Assembly (NCBI RefSeq): GCF_026340675.1
Contig: NZ_JAPEOX010000002.1
Location: 1,488,001-1,552,000 of the forward strand
Source of the DNA: Streptomyces sp. NBC_01264
Lineage (GTDB): Bacteria; Actinomycetota; Actinomycetes; Streptomycetales; Streptomycetaceae
Length of the DNA stretch: 64,000 bases
Reading direction: 5' to 3'
Shown: positions 1 through 8,329 of the stretch, in pieces
Position numbering within the stretch: position 1 is the stretch's first letter
Layout of the letters: each line of letters opens with the position of its first letter
Made by a program: the position numbers and the translations under genes
Notes under the pieces: model-generated
Seen by the model: only the letters and a program-made list of their open reading frames with translations
The model's database searches: none
Told to the model about the DNA's origin: nothing

Positions 1-1
1 C

Positions 2-724
2 CTGCTGACGGAGGACAACCTCCCCAGCTACCACCACGAGATCGCCTCCCTTTTCGGCCGCAACGGCGCCTGGGGCACCTGGGTGCACCGCTGGACCGCC
101 GAGGAGGGCCGCCACGGCATCGTGATGCGCGACTACCTGCTGGCCTCGCGCGCCGTGGACCCGGACAAGCTCGAAGCATTCCGGATGCAGCACATGTCGG
201 AGGGGTTCGAGTCCGACAACCGCCACTCGATGCTCCACTCCGTGGCGTACGTGGCCTTCCAGGAGCTCGCGACCCGCATCTCGCACCGCAACACCGGCCA
301 CCAGTCCGGTGACCCGGTCTGCGACCGCATGCTGGCCCGCATCGCGCAGGACGAGAACCTGCACATGGTCTTCTACCGCAACCTGCTGGGCGCGGCCTTC
401 GAGCTCGCCCCGGACCTGACGATGAAGGCCGTGCGGGACGTCGTGGTCGACTTCCGGATGCCCGGACACGGGATGCCCGGCTTCGAGCGGATGGCCGCGC
501 AGATGGCGATCGGCGGGGTCTACAACCTGCGGATCCACCACGACGACGTGCTGAGCCCCGTGATCCGCTTCCTGAAGATCATGGAGATCGACGGCCTCGG
601 CCCCGACGGGCAGAAGGCCCAGGAGGAGCTCGGCCTCTTCATGAGCGGCCTGGACTCCGAGGCCCGCAAGTTCGACGAGCGGCTCGCCGCCCGCGCCGCG
701 CGCATCGCGGCCCGCAAGGCCTGA
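2..724 (+). CDS. Acyl-ACP desaturase, 5' part cut by window start
   Basis: The reading frame is open from base 2, so the N-terminus lies outside the window and about 240 residues remain. It belongs to the soluble ferritin-like fatty-acid desaturase family (FA_desaturase_2), which introduces a double bond into acyl-ACP using a carboxylate-bridged di-iron centre. Two iron-ligand motifs are visible: EEGRHG (EExxH, near the start of the visible part) and DENLHM (DExxH, about 80 residues later). The intervening text (GFESDNRHSMLHSVAYVAFQ) fits the helical bundle. The C-terminus is a basic, Ala/Arg-rich tail. A strong hairpin follows the stop, so it probably ends its transcription unit here. The family assignment is secure; the exact acyl position modified cannot be read from sequence. 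Confidence 0.93.
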   Translation: MLTEDNLPSYHHEIASLFGRNGAWGTWVHRWTAEEGRHGIVMRDYLLASRAVDPDKLEAFRMQHMSEGFESDNRHSMLHSVAYVAFQELATRISHRNTGHQSGDPVCDRMLARIAQDENLHMVFYRNLLGAAFELAPDLTMKAVRDVVVDFRMPGHGMPGFERMAAQMAIGGVYNLRIHHDDVLSPVIRFLKIMEIDGLGPDGQKAQEELGLFMSGLDSEARKFDERLAARAARIAARKA

Positions 725-822
725 TCGCACCGGCTGAACCCGCCGCCCGATCGCACCGGCCGACCGCGCCGCGCCCGCCGACCTGACCGGTTTCCGCTCC
801 CTCGGGCGGGTGACGACGATTG

Positions 823-849
823 CCCTGGCAGAGCCCCGCTCTGCCAGGG
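823..849 (+). terminator. Hairpin terminator after the desaturase gene
   Basis: A perfect inverted repeat has 11-bp arms (CCCTGGCAGAG / CTCTGCCAGGG) around a 5-nt CCCCG loop and is followed by TTT. It sits about 100 nt after the desaturase stop. It also covers a possible upstream ATG at 820, which argues for starting the next gene at 859, ten bases beyond the stem. Confidence 0.7.
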
Positions 850-858
850 TTTCGCGTC

Positions 859-1170
859 ATGACCGCCATGACGCCGCTCCAGGTCGAGATCGACCAGCTG
901 GCCCGCCTCACCAAAGCGCTGGACACCTCGCTCGCCGCCCTGCGCGAAGCCCGGCGCGAGCTGGACCACGTACGGGCCGACCAGCTGGGCACGGCGGACC
1001 TCGACGCGGCGTGCGACGGCTTCCAGAAGAGATGGGGCCACGGCACCAAGGAGCTCGGCGGGCGGATCAAGACCGTGCGCGAGGGCGTGCGCCGCAGCGC
1101 CGCCGAGTACGCGGAACTCGACGAGGCCATCCGCGCGGCCTTCCGGCAGGCGGCGTCCACCCGTGGCTGA
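859..1170 (+). CDS. Small helical protein, WXG100-operon partner
   Basis: About 103 residues, predicted almost entirely helical, with heptad-like Leu/Ala/Arg spacing (IDQLARLTKALDTSLAALRE and a second helix around RADQLGTADLDAACDGF). Its size and helical hairpin character match the small WXG100/ESAT-6-like or related proteins in front of type VII secretion substrates, although a clean W-x-G is not visible; a 'KRWGHG' turn is present. The ATG at 859 is preferred because an upstream ATG at 820 lies inside the terminator stem; 868 is an alternative start. Its stop overlaps the next GTG start by 8 nt, so the two are translationally coupled. The role in a secretion complex is inferred from the neighbour. 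Confidence 0.6.
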   Translation: MTAMTPLQVEIDQLARLTKALDTSLAALREARRELDHVRADQLGTADLDAACDGFQKRWGHGTKELGGRIKTVREGVRRSAAEYAELDEAIRAAFRQAASTRG

Positions 1171-2353
1171 CTCCCCCGCGACCGGCTCCCCCTCGGCCGG
1201 CTCCCCCTCCGCCGGTCACACCGCGCTCGATCACGGCGCGCTCGGCTTCGACCCGGCTCCGGGGAACCCGGACGCCGTACGGGCCCTGGCGAAGAAGCTC
1301 CGCGCCTCGGCGGACTGCCTCGGGGAGACCTCCCGCGTCGTCGACGCCCTGGTCTCCCACAGCTCGTCCTGGCAGGGCGAGGCCGCCACCGCCTTCCGCG
1401 CCTCGCTGTCCCGGGAGCTGCCCCGCCACCTGCACGCGGCCCACACCTCCCTGGCGGAGGCGGCGAAGCGGCTGAGCGGCTGGCACGACACGCTGGCCTC
1501 CCACCGCATCCTGGCCGACCGCTACGCGTCCCGGGCCGCCGCGGCCACCACCGAGGAGGGCCTCACCGACGTCCGCCGCCAGGCCCACGAACTGGCCTCG
1601 GAGCACTCGGCGGCGGCCCGCCGGGTGGCGCACGCCCTCGCCGCCACGGCGGAGCGGCTGGCGCCGAAGGAGCCCGGGATGCTGGAGTCCGTCTGGAACA
1701 AGATCGTCAACGATCCCGCGGACGCCCTCTCGAACGCCGCGGCCATCCTCGGAGCCGCCGGCGCGGCCGTCGCCCTCTTCTTCCCGCCGGCCGGGATGGC
1801 CGTCATGCTGGTCGCGGGCGGGCTCTCGCTGGCCGCCCTGACCGCGCACCTCGCGGACCCCGGCTTCCGCAAGCCGCTGACCGAGGGGTTCGCCCGGGGC
1901 AAGTTCGATGCCGCGTTCTGGAAGAACGGCGTGACCCTGCTCGGCGACGGCCTGGGCGCCGTTCCCGGCGTGGCCGCGGTCGCCACGGGCGCGAGGGCCG
2001 GTACGGTCGCGGCCCGCGCGGCCATGGCGGTCCCGGAAGCCGGGGCCTTGGCGGGGGTCTCGCCGGGCGCGGGGGCCTTCGCCCGCACGACGTGGAACAC
2101 GGCGGACGAGCTGCGGAAGGTGGACAGCCCGCTCTCCGCCTGGGCGCTGCGGTCGTCCACGCCCGAGGTCAGGGAGCGGGTGGCGGTAGGCGTGGCCACC
2201 ACCGGAGCGGTCACGGCCGCCGCCGACTACACCGGTGACGACGAGTCCGTGGACCGCGGCTCCACGGCGGTGGACGGTACCCGTCTCGTCGTGGAGGACG
2301 GCCCGTCCACGGCCGCGAAGACGGCCCGGCTGTGGACGCTGGTGCAGCCGTGA
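1163..2353 (+). CDS. WXG100-domain protein, putative type VII secretion substrate
   Basis: 396 residues from a GTG start that overlaps the preceding stop. After a Ser/Gly/Pro-rich leader the N-terminal ~140 residues form a helical WXG100-like region with the hallmark turn SSWQGEAATAFR (W-x-G) near residue 70. A central hydrophobic stretch (AAAILGAAGAAVALFFPPAG and following, about residues 190-230) could be a membrane or hydrophobic hairpin region. The C-terminus is Ala/Thr-rich and has no toxin domain I recognise. Family knowledge: proteins with an N-terminal WXG module are often exported by ESX/type VII systems. No secretion ATPase (EccC) is in the window, so export is inference. Confidence 0.7.
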   Translation: MADSPATGSPSAGSPSAGHTALDHGALGFDPAPGNPDAVRALAKKLRASADCLGETSRVVDALVSHSSSWQGEAATAFRASLSRELPRHLHAAHTSLAEAAKRLSGWHDTLASHRILADRYASRAAAATTEEGLTDVRRQAHELASEHSAAARRVAHALAATAERLAPKEPGMLESVWNKIVNDPADALSNAAAILGAAGAAVALFFPPAGMAVMLVAGGLSLAALTAHLADPGFRKPLTEGFARGKFDAAFWKNGVTLLGDGLGAVPGVAAVATGARAGTVAARAAMAVPEAGALAGVSPGAGAFARTTWNTADELRKVDSPLSAWALRSSTPEVRERVAVGVATTGAVTAAADYTGDDESVDRGSTAVDGTRLVVEDGPSTAAKTARLWTLVQP

Positions 2354-3072
2354 CTGCCCAGACAGCAATGACAGCCGTGACGAACCAGCCCGTTCCGCCC
2401 GTCTGGTTCCGGCTGCCTCCCGGTTTCCACGACATCGGCCCCGCCGACCGGGACGCCCTGGAGGAGATCGCCGGAGCCCTGGGGGCCTTGGGGGCTGCGG
2501 GTGGCTCGGGCGGCTTCGGTGAAGGTCCCGCCGCGGGTGCGGCTGCCGGAGCCGGTGCGGGGTCGCAGCTCGCCCGGCTGATGGACTGCCTCGACGAACT
2601 CGCCGCCCAGCCCGGCCTGCACCTGCTGCACAGCGCGGTCGGTCTCCACCCCGAGGGCCCGGAGGCCGTCTCCACCTCGCTGTTCTCCCTCTCCGTCCGG
2701 CCCGCCGAGGACGCCGGAGCCGGGGCCGCCGTGGCACGGGCGGCCCTGGCCCTCGCCCGGTCCGCCCCCGGGAGCGGCTCGACGCGCAGGTTCGTCGACC
2801 TGGCGTCGGGCCTCCCGTGTGCCCTCGTCTGCGGGGTCCTCCCCGTGCCGGGCACCGGCCGGGGGCTGTTCCAGGCCAGGGCCGTCACCGCGCATCCCGG
2901 GGGACGCCACCTGCTCCTGCTCGACCTCACCAGCGCGGCCACCGAGCACGCCGATGCGTACACCGCCATCCTGGAGGCGGTCGCGCACACGATCGTCTTC
3001 GCCGATCCGAGCCCCCGGCCGCCCGGGCCGCCGGGCGGCGGGATCTCTCGGATCCTGGAACTGCTGGGCTGA
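2350..3072 (+). CDS. Hypothetical protein, third gene of the WXG operon
   Basis: The GTG at 2350 overlaps the upstream stop as GTGA, which fixes the start and gives 240 residues. The N-terminus reads VTAQTAMTAVTNQPVPPVWF, followed by RLPPGFHDIGPADRDALEEI. A Gly/Ala-rich low-complexity linker follows, then an alpha/beta region with conserved-looking strands (ALVCGVLPVPGTGRGLFQAR, LLLLDLTSAA). No signal peptide or membrane segment is visible. I do not recognise the family. Strict coupling to the WXG protein suggests an accessory role, such as a cytosolic chaperone or immunity-type partner, but that is only context. Confidence 0.7.
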   Translation: MTAQTAMTAVTNQPVPPVWFRLPPGFHDIGPADRDALEEIAGALGALGAAGGSGGFGEGPAAGAAAGAGAGSQLARLMDCLDELAAQPGLHLLHSAVGLHPEGPEAVSTSLFSLSVRPAEDAGAGAAVARAALALARSAPGSGSTRRFVDLASGLPCALVCGVLPVPGTGRGLFQARAVTAHPGGRHLLLLDLTSAATEHADAYTAILEAVAHTIVFADPSPRPPGPPGGGISRILELLG

Positions 3073-3081
3073 CGCGGCCGG

Positions 3082-3336
3082 TCAGGGCCGGCGGCGCAGG
3101 GCCTGACGCTCGGATTCGGACAGGCCGCCCCAGACGCCGAAGCGTTCGTCGTTGGTCAGCGCGTAGTCCAGGCAAGGCTTGCGGCCCTCGCAGGCCCCGC
3201 AGAGCCTCTTCGCGTCGCGCAGCGAGGATCCGGGCTCCGGGAAGAAGAAGCCCGGGCCCGTCTGGGCGCAGAGGGCGAGCTCGTACCAGGCCGGGGTGGC
3301 GGTGGCGGTATCGGTATCGGTGGTGTTCATCGACAT
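3082..3336 (-). CDS. WhiB-family iron-sulfur transcription factor
   Basis: 84 residues starting at ATG 3336 (MSMNTT); an in-frame ATG two codons later is an alternative. The four cysteines of the Wbl fold are present at residues 23, 46, 49 and 55, with the CxxC pair in LCGACEG. The diagnostic GVWGG turn (FGVWGGLSESERQALRRRP) is followed by a basic C-terminal tail. Wbl proteins bind a [4Fe-4S] cluster and act with the principal sigma factor as regulators of development, redox response or antibiotic production. The short acidic Thr/Asp N-terminus is not typical of WhiB, WblA or WhiD, so no subfamily name is given. It lies convergent to the upstream operon with a 9-nt gap. Confidence 0.93.
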   Translation of the reverse strand: MSMNTTDTDTATATPAWYELALCAQTGPGFFFPEPGSSLRDAKRLCGACEGRKPCLDYALTNDERFGVWGGLSESERQALRRRP

Positions 3337-3436
3337 GCCGCAGAGCCTGTCCGGCGGCGATGGACGTCCGATCAACGCCTGATCAACAGCACAGAGTGAA
3401 CGACCGTGCGTGCGATGACTTCGGTACCATGGCCGC

Positions 3437-4177
3437 ATGGCAGACGGACGCGTGGAGCGCGGGAACCAGACGCGGCGGACGGTCCTGGAACGGACGATGA
3501 GCATCGCCTCGGTGGACGGTCTGGAAGGGCTGTCCCTGGGGAAGATCGCCACGGATCTGGGGCTGAGCAAGAGCGGCGTGTTCGCCCTCTTCGGGTCGAA
3601 GGAGGAGCTGCAGCTCGCCACCGTGCAGGCCGCCCGGGCCGTCTTCGTCGAGCAGGTCGTACGGCGCGTACGGGACGAGCCCGCCGGACTCGCCAAGGTG
3701 TGGCGGCTGTGCGAGAGCTGGATCGAATACTCCGGGCGCCGGGTCTTCCCCGGCGGCTGCTTCTTCTACTCCGCCGCCGCCGAGTTCGACTCGCGCCCCG
3801 GGCCCGTCCACGACGAGATCGCCAAGGTCAACGGCGACTGGACGCGGTACATCGAGCGGCTGCTCGACGAGGCACGACTGGCGGGCGGGTTCCGCGAGTC
3901 GGCCGCGGCCGACGTCGAGGCCGTCGAGCAGCTCGCCTTCGAGATCATCGCGATGATGGAGCTGGCCAACGCGCACTCCGTGCTGCACCAGGAGACCAAG
4001 GCCTACGACCGGGCCGCGCGGGGCATCCTCGCCCGGCTGCGCGCGGCGACGGCCGCCCCGGAGGAACTCCCGGAGCGGCCGCCCGTACTGGCGTTCCCGG
4101 TCGTCGGCTTCTCTGCCGACGACGCCCCGTCCGTCAGCCTGCCGGCCGCGACCGCTCCGGCCGCGACCGGCCGCTGA
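3437..4177 (+). CDS. TetR-family transcriptional repressor
   Basis: 246 residues. The N-terminal TetR DNA-binding domain covers about residues 12-60, with the helix-turn-helix LGLSKSGVFALFGSKEEL. The C-terminal ligand-binding part carries the RRVFPGGCFFYSAAAEF signature common to a TetR subgroup that often controls neighbouring exporters or hydrolases. The last 44 nt overlap the 3' end of the convergent MFS gene. A TetR-like palindrome lies in the promoter of the hydrolase-MFS operon (6559-6572), so this protein is the obvious candidate regulator; that link is inferred. A second basic/Pro-rich tail at the C-terminus has no recognised function. Confidence 0.9.
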   Translation: MADGRVERGNQTRRTVLERTMSIASVDGLEGLSLGKIATDLGLSKSGVFALFGSKEELQLATVQAARAVFVEQVVRRVRDEPAGLAKVWRLCESWIEYSGRRVFPGGCFFYSAAAEFDSRPGPVHDEIAKVNGDWTRYIERLLDEARLAGGFRESAAADVEAVEQLAFEIIAMMELANAHSVLHQETKAYDRAARGILARLRAATAAPEELPERPPVLAFPVVGFSADDAPSVSLPAATAPAATGR

Positions 4178-5592
4178 GCGGTATCGAGGCGCCCACGGCC
4201 GCCGCGGCGAGCGCGGAGAGCGTGATCAGCAGGAAGATCCCGCGCCAGTGGTCGCCCGATCCGCCCCCGGTGAGCAGGGCCGCCGTACCGGCGACTCCGA
4301 GCGCCCCGCCGAGCTGGCGGGCCGTCATCAACAGGCCGGTACCGGCCGCGAAGCGCTGCGGCGGGAGTCCGGCCGAGGCCGTCGTCGAGAGCGCGGTCAG
4401 TACGACTCCGATGCCGAGACCGCCGAGGAGCGCGGCGGGCAGGAAGACCTGGGCGTACGAGGTGGACTCCCCGGCCCAGCCCCACAGCAGCAGCCAGCCC
4501 GTTGGCGGCGAAGAACAGCGATCCGACGGTGACGGCGGCCCCTTGAAGGCGGGCGGGCACCCGGCGGCCGACGAAGAGCGCACCGGCCATGGCGAGGACG
4601 GCGCCCGGTGTGACGCCGAAGCCGGCTTGCAGGACCGAGTAGTCCCAGCGCTCGACGAGGTAGGAGGGGCCCGTCAGCAGCCAGGCGTACATGGCGACGC
4701 CGAAGAGCAGCGCGCCGATGTTGGCGCGGGCGAACAGCGGGTCGCGCCACAGGTCCCGGTCGACGGCCGGGGCGGGATGGCTGCGCGAGCGGCGCAGCGC
4801 GAGGGTGCCCGCCAGGGCGCCGCCGATGACCAGGGCGAGCACCTTCGGGTCGGTCCAGCCCCACTCGGCGCCCTGGGAGAGCCCGGCCACCACTCCCGCG
4901 ATGCCGACGGCGAGGGCCGCCGTACCGACGGGGTCGGGGAGCCGGCGTCCGGCGCGCGGCTCCCGGGGGACGATCCGGGCGGCGGCCCAGCCGACGGCCA
5001 GGCCGAGCGGGACGTTGACGAGGAAGATCGCGCGCCAGTTCCACCACTCGACGAGCAGTCCGCCGATGCTGGGGCCGACGGCCGCGGCCAGTCCGCCCGC
5101 CGCCGACCAGGCGCCGAGGGCCGCGGCCCGGCGGGCGGGCGGGGCGTGGGCGAGTACGAGGCCCAGCGCGGCGGGGATCATCCCGGCGGCGGCCGCTCCC
5201 TGGAGGGCTCGGGCCACGATGAGCAGGTCGGCGGTGGGGGCCGCGCTGGCGGCGAGCGAGGTCAGGGTGAAGGCGAGGGTCGAGCCGAGGAAGAGGGTCC
5301 GGCGGCCGAGGGTGTCCGCGAGCCGGCCGGCCGCGGCGAGCAGGGCGGCGAACAGTACGGCGTAGGCGCTGACGACCCAGGTCAGTCGGGCCGTCGGCAC
5401 CTCGGGGAAGGCCCGGCGCAGGTCGGGGAAGGCGACGTTGACGACGGTGGCGTCGAGGAAGGCGAGGAAGGCGAGGAAGGTGACGGCGCTGGCCAGCGCG
5501 AGCACCCGCCCGCCCCCGGATTCGGGAGCGGAGACGGGAGCGGAGACGGGAGCGGACGCGGGCGCGGTCGGCTCGGGGCGCGTGGAGGTCAT
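4134..5592 (-). pseudogene. MFS multidrug transporter, frameshifted
   Basis: The protein reads as a 12-14 TM MFS exporter of the DHA2/EmrB type: the first helix has FLDATVVNVAFPDLRRAF and the motif-A-like loop is GRLADTLGRR. The frame is intact from ATG 5592 to about 4500 and then breaks. Homologous sequence continues in another frame (GWLLLWGWAGESTSYAQVFL to RSRPAG) and stops at 4134. The break lies at CCC 4498-4500, where removing one C restores the frame; as it stands the first frame runs on into unrelated basic residues. This is either a real inactivating insertion or a one-base assembly error. Its start overlaps the hydrolase stop as ATGA, so both genes form one operon. Confidence 0.8.
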
Positions 5593-6488
5593 CGGGTGGC
5601 TCCCGCGGTGCCGGCCGGGCTCGCCGCACGGGCATGGGAGGGGGCCCCGCTCAGGAACTCGACGGTGGTCGCGATGGCTTCGGGGTCGAGGAGGATGCGG
5701 CGGTGGCCGAGTCCGCTCGTCTCGATCAGGCGGGCCCGCTGCCCGTAGGCCGCCGCGAGGGCGCGGGACTGGCCGGGGGCGGCGGTGTCATCGTCCGCGT
5801 CGTGCACGAGCAGGATCTCCGAGGGGATCTCCCCGGGGTTGCGGCACGCGTCGAAGCGGGGCCAGATGCCGGGCTCGGCCGGGAAGAGCCGGCGTTGGAC
5901 GTGGCGCCGCATGGCGTCCTCGACGGCCTGGTTCACGCCCAGCATCGCGCGGAACCGTTCGGCCAGGAAGTCGAAATCGGCGATGGCCCCGATACCGGCG
6001 ATCCGGTCGGCCCGGATCCCGTCCCGCAGTGCGAAGAAGGTGGACACCACTCCGAAGGAGTGGGCCAGGACGGCCGAGAAATCCCCGTACTGCGCGTGCA
6101 GTCGGCGGATGATCTCGCGCTGGCGGCGGATGGTGGTGGCCCGGCCGCCGGACGCGCCGTGGCCGGGTGCGTCGAAGGAGACCACGCTGCGCCCCTCCGC
6201 CAGCAGCGCCTCGACGAACCCGGCGAAGCGCGAGGCGCGCGAGGTCCAGCCGTGCACGACGAGGACCGGCCGGCCGCCGTCGCCCCAGCGGTACGTGGTC
6301 ACGGGTATCCCGTCCACGACGAGCCGCCCGGTCACGGCCCGGGCCATGACCTCCGCTTCGCCCGGCTTCACCTTCGGCCGGCCGAGGGGCCGTACGAACA
6401 GCGCGAACGCCACCCGCCCGACCGGGCCCGGGGCGACCCGGGCGGTGATGTTGAGGGTCGTGCTCAGGAGTGAAGCCATGGGGTGCAT
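5589..6488 (-). CDS. Alpha/beta-hydrolase fold protein
   Basis: 299 residues from ATG 6488, which has GGAG eight bases upstream; an alternative ATG (MASLL) lies three codons in. The alpha/beta-hydrolase core is clear: oxyanion strand VLVVHGW, nucleophile elbow LAHSFGVVS (Ser), acid in VHDADDDTA and catalytic His in GLGHRRIL. No signal peptide is evident. It is likely a serine esterase, lipase or lactonase-like enzyme of unknown substrate. It is translationally coupled to the downstream MFS transporter and transcribed from a promoter overlapped by a TetR-type palindrome, suggesting an inducible detoxification pair. Confidence 0.87.
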   Translation of the reverse strand: MHPMASLLSTTLNITARVAPGPVGRVAFALFVRPLGRPKVKPGEAEVMARAVTGRLVVDGIPVTTYRWGDGGRPVLVVHGWTSRASRFAGFVEALLAEGRSVVSFDAPGHGASGGRATTIRRQREIIRRLHAQYGDFSAVLAHSFGVVSTFFALRDGIRADRIAGIGAIADFDFLAERFRAMLGVNQAVEDAMRRHVQRRLFPAEPGIWPRFDACRNPGEIPSEILLVHDADDDTAAPGQSRALAAAYGQRARLIETSGLGHRRILLDPEAIATTVEFLSGAPSHARAASPAGTAGATR

Positions 6489-6823
6489 GCCCGGTTCTCC
6501 GGATCTCCTCAGAGTGGCCAGACGGCGCTGGCGGGTCAAGGTAGTGAAGAAATATTAGCACGATCGTTCGTGTTGTTATGGAGGGATCATGCGAACCCTC
6601 TTCCCGCGCGGCCGCCCTCGCCACCGAAAGTAGTCGACGTCGATCCACGCACCGGGTGAACTGCCTTCGCCATCAGGGACTTTGATGACCCGACCGACTC
6701 CGGCCGACCGGATCGGGGGGTAGCCCCACCTCTGGTCGGGTGGGCCGCCGGATGTCCCCGTCCCCCGGCCACCCCGGATCCTGTGACGGGTCAAGGGCTT
6801 CGGCGGCGAACGGGGACAACACG
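6489..6823. other. 335-nt divergent intergenic region
   Basis: This region separates the hydrolase operon (minus) from the S41 protease (plus). The hydrolase promoter and palindrome lie in 6552-6572. The remaining part (6575-6823) is GC-rich. It carries a minus-strand open frame with a non-random-looking end (RVIKVPDGEGSSPGAWIDVD), but I cannot identify a start or a family, so no gene is called. Confidence 0.5.
6552..6572 (-). promoter_or_regulatory. Promoter -10 and TetR-type operator of the hydrolase-MFS operon
   Basis: CACGATCGTTCGTG (6559-6572) is a palindrome with perfect 5-bp arms CACGA/TCGTG, a common shape for TetR-family operators. Read on the minus strand, TAATAT (6557-6552) lies directly downstream and resembles a -10 element, so the palindrome would sit in the -35/-10 spacer and block RNA polymerase. 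The local AT-rich patch is unusual for this window. Binding by the TetR at 3437-4177 is inferred. Confidence 0.6.
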
Positions 6824-8305
6824 ATGACCGGCACACGCACACGCACACGCACACGCATACGCACACGCATACGCACACTCACACGTACGGGCGCGCGCCG
6901 GCGCGCGGCCGCGGCGGCGGTGCTCCTCGCCCTCGTGGTCACCACCGCCGGCCCCGCCGCGGCCGCCACCACCACCGCGGGCCGCCCACCCGCCGGGCCG
7001 GTCACGCCGGTCGGACCGGTCGGGATCTGGCAGCTCGACGGCTACGGCACCGTGCTCCGCGCGGAGTCCGGACGGCTCCAGGAGTACCAGGTCACCGGGA
7101 TCAGCTGCCTGCCCGGGGCGAGCGCGCGGCGGCTACCGGGCGGCGGGAGCTCCGCGGCCTTCCGCTACGCCACCGAGGACGGCGAGGTGCTCACCGTGCG
7201 CCCCGGATCGGTGCGCGTCGACGGCTCGGTCGGCGACCGTGCGACCCGCCGCCTCACCTCCCTGCCCGAGCGGTGCCGCGAGGCCCAAGAGCCCGGCCCC
7301 GCCGCGGACCCGGTCGCCACCTTCGACGTGTTCTGGCAGACCTTCGCGGAGAACTACCCCTTCTTCGCCGCCAAGGGCGTCGACTGGAACGCGGTCCGCG
7401 CGAGCCACCGCCCCCGCGTGCACGCCGGCACCACCGAGGACGAACTCTTCGCCGTCTTCGAGGAGATACTCGCCCCGCTGCACGACGCGCACGTCCACCT
7501 CTCCGACGGCGCCGACCGGTTCTTCGGCGAGGTACGCCCGGGCACCGTGATGCCGACCCTTGAACTCGAAACCCGCGTCAAGGCGTACATCCAGGAGGTG
7601 GCCCTCGGCGGACGGGCCCCGCAGGAGTTCGCCCAGGGACGCATCTCCTACGCCGACCTGCCCGACGGCCGCGGCTACCTGCGCCTCTCCGGCTTCGGCG
7701 GCTACACCGGGAGCGGTGACTTCGCCTCCGAGAGTGCCGAACTCGACCGCGTCCTGGAGAGCGTCTTCACCGCCGAGCGCACCGCCCGCCTGCGCGGCCT
7801 GGTCATCGACCTGCGCATCAACGGCGGCGGCTCCGACGAGCTCGGCCTGCGCCTGGCCGCCCGGCTCACGGACCGCCCGTACTTCGCCTACGCCAAGCGC
7901 GTGCGCAACGACCCCGCCGACGCGACCCGGTTCACCCGCCCGCACCCCCTGTACGTCCAGCCCGCGCGGGGCCCCCGCTACACCGGACCGGTCGCCGTCC
8001 TGACCGGCGGCTCCACCGTGAGCGCGGGCGAGACCTTCACCCAGGCCCTCCTGGAGCGCCCCGGCCGGACCGTACGCATCGGCGAGCCGACCCAGGGGGT
8101 CTTCTCCGACGTCCTCGGCCGCTCCCTCCCCAACGGCTGGGAACTCGGCCTGCCCAACGAGCAGTTCCTGACCCGCACCGGGAAGACCTTCGACGGCCCG
8201 GGCATCCCGGTCGACGTCACCACCCCGGTCTTCACCCAGGAGGAGTTCGACGCCCACCGCGACTCCGCCTTCGCCGCCGCCCTGCGCCGCCTCCCCCGCG
8301 CCTAG
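6824..8305 (+). CDS. Exported S41-family (C-terminal processing type) serine peptidase
   Basis: 493 residues from ATG 6824, with GGGGA seven bases upstream; a longer frame to 6740 lacks support. The N-terminus is an extraordinary basic repeat (TRTRTRTRIRTRIRTLTRT) followed by a hydrophobic helix AAAAAVLLALVVTTAGPAAA that looks like a Sec signal. The mature part has a tail-specific-protease layout: a helical cap (FDVFWQTFAENYPFFAAKGV), the strand GLVIDLRINGGGSDELG and the nucleophile region GSTVSAGETFTQALLERPG, with Ser in SAGE. GEPTQG follows. No PDZ motif is obvious. The substrate is unknown; it probably acts in the cell wall or outside the cell. Confidence 0.88.
   Translation: MTGTRTRTRTRIRTRIRTLTRTGARRRAAAAAVLLALVVTTAGPAAAATTTAGRPPAGPVTPVGPVGIWQLDGYGTVLRAESGRLQEYQVTGISCLPGASARRLPGGGSSAAFRYATEDGEVLTVRPGSVRVDGSVGDRATRRLTSLPERCREAQEPGPAADPVATFDVFWQTFAENYPFFAAKGVDWNAVRASHRPRVHAGTTEDELFAVFEEILAPLHDAHVHLSDGADRFFGEVRPGTVMPTLELETRVKAYIQEVALGGRAPQEFAQGRISYADLPDGRGYLRLSGFGGYTGSGDFASESAELDRVLESVFTAERTARLRGLVIDLRINGGGSDELGLRLAARLTDRPYFAYAKRVRNDPADATRFTRPHPLYVQPARGPRYTGPVAVLTGGSTVSAGETFTQALLERPGRTVRIGEPTQGVFSDVLGRSLPNGWELGLPNEQFLTRTGKTFDGPGIPVDVTTPVFTQEEFDAHRDSAFAAALRRLPRA
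6831..6887 (+). repeat. Hexanucleotide repeat inside the protease signal region
   Basis: Near-perfect repeats of CACACG/CATACG encode alternating Thr-Arg/Ile-Arg in the positively charged n-region of the signal peptide of the S41 peptidase. Copy-number change in steps of six bases would lengthen or shorten the n-region without a frameshift. Confidence 0.85.
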
Positions 8306-8329
8306 GCCGTCTCTTTCGGATCTTGCCGA

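Noticed and set aside
1067..2737. Long minus-strand open frame opposite the WXG operon
   Set aside because: Arg/Gly/Pro-rich composition, no start with ribosome site, and fully covered by better plus-strand genes.
6576..6800. Minus-strand reading with VGRVIKVPDGEGSSPGAWID and a basic end
   Set aside because: The text looks less random than usual, but no start codon with RBS or family was found. Left as unresolved intergenic DNA.
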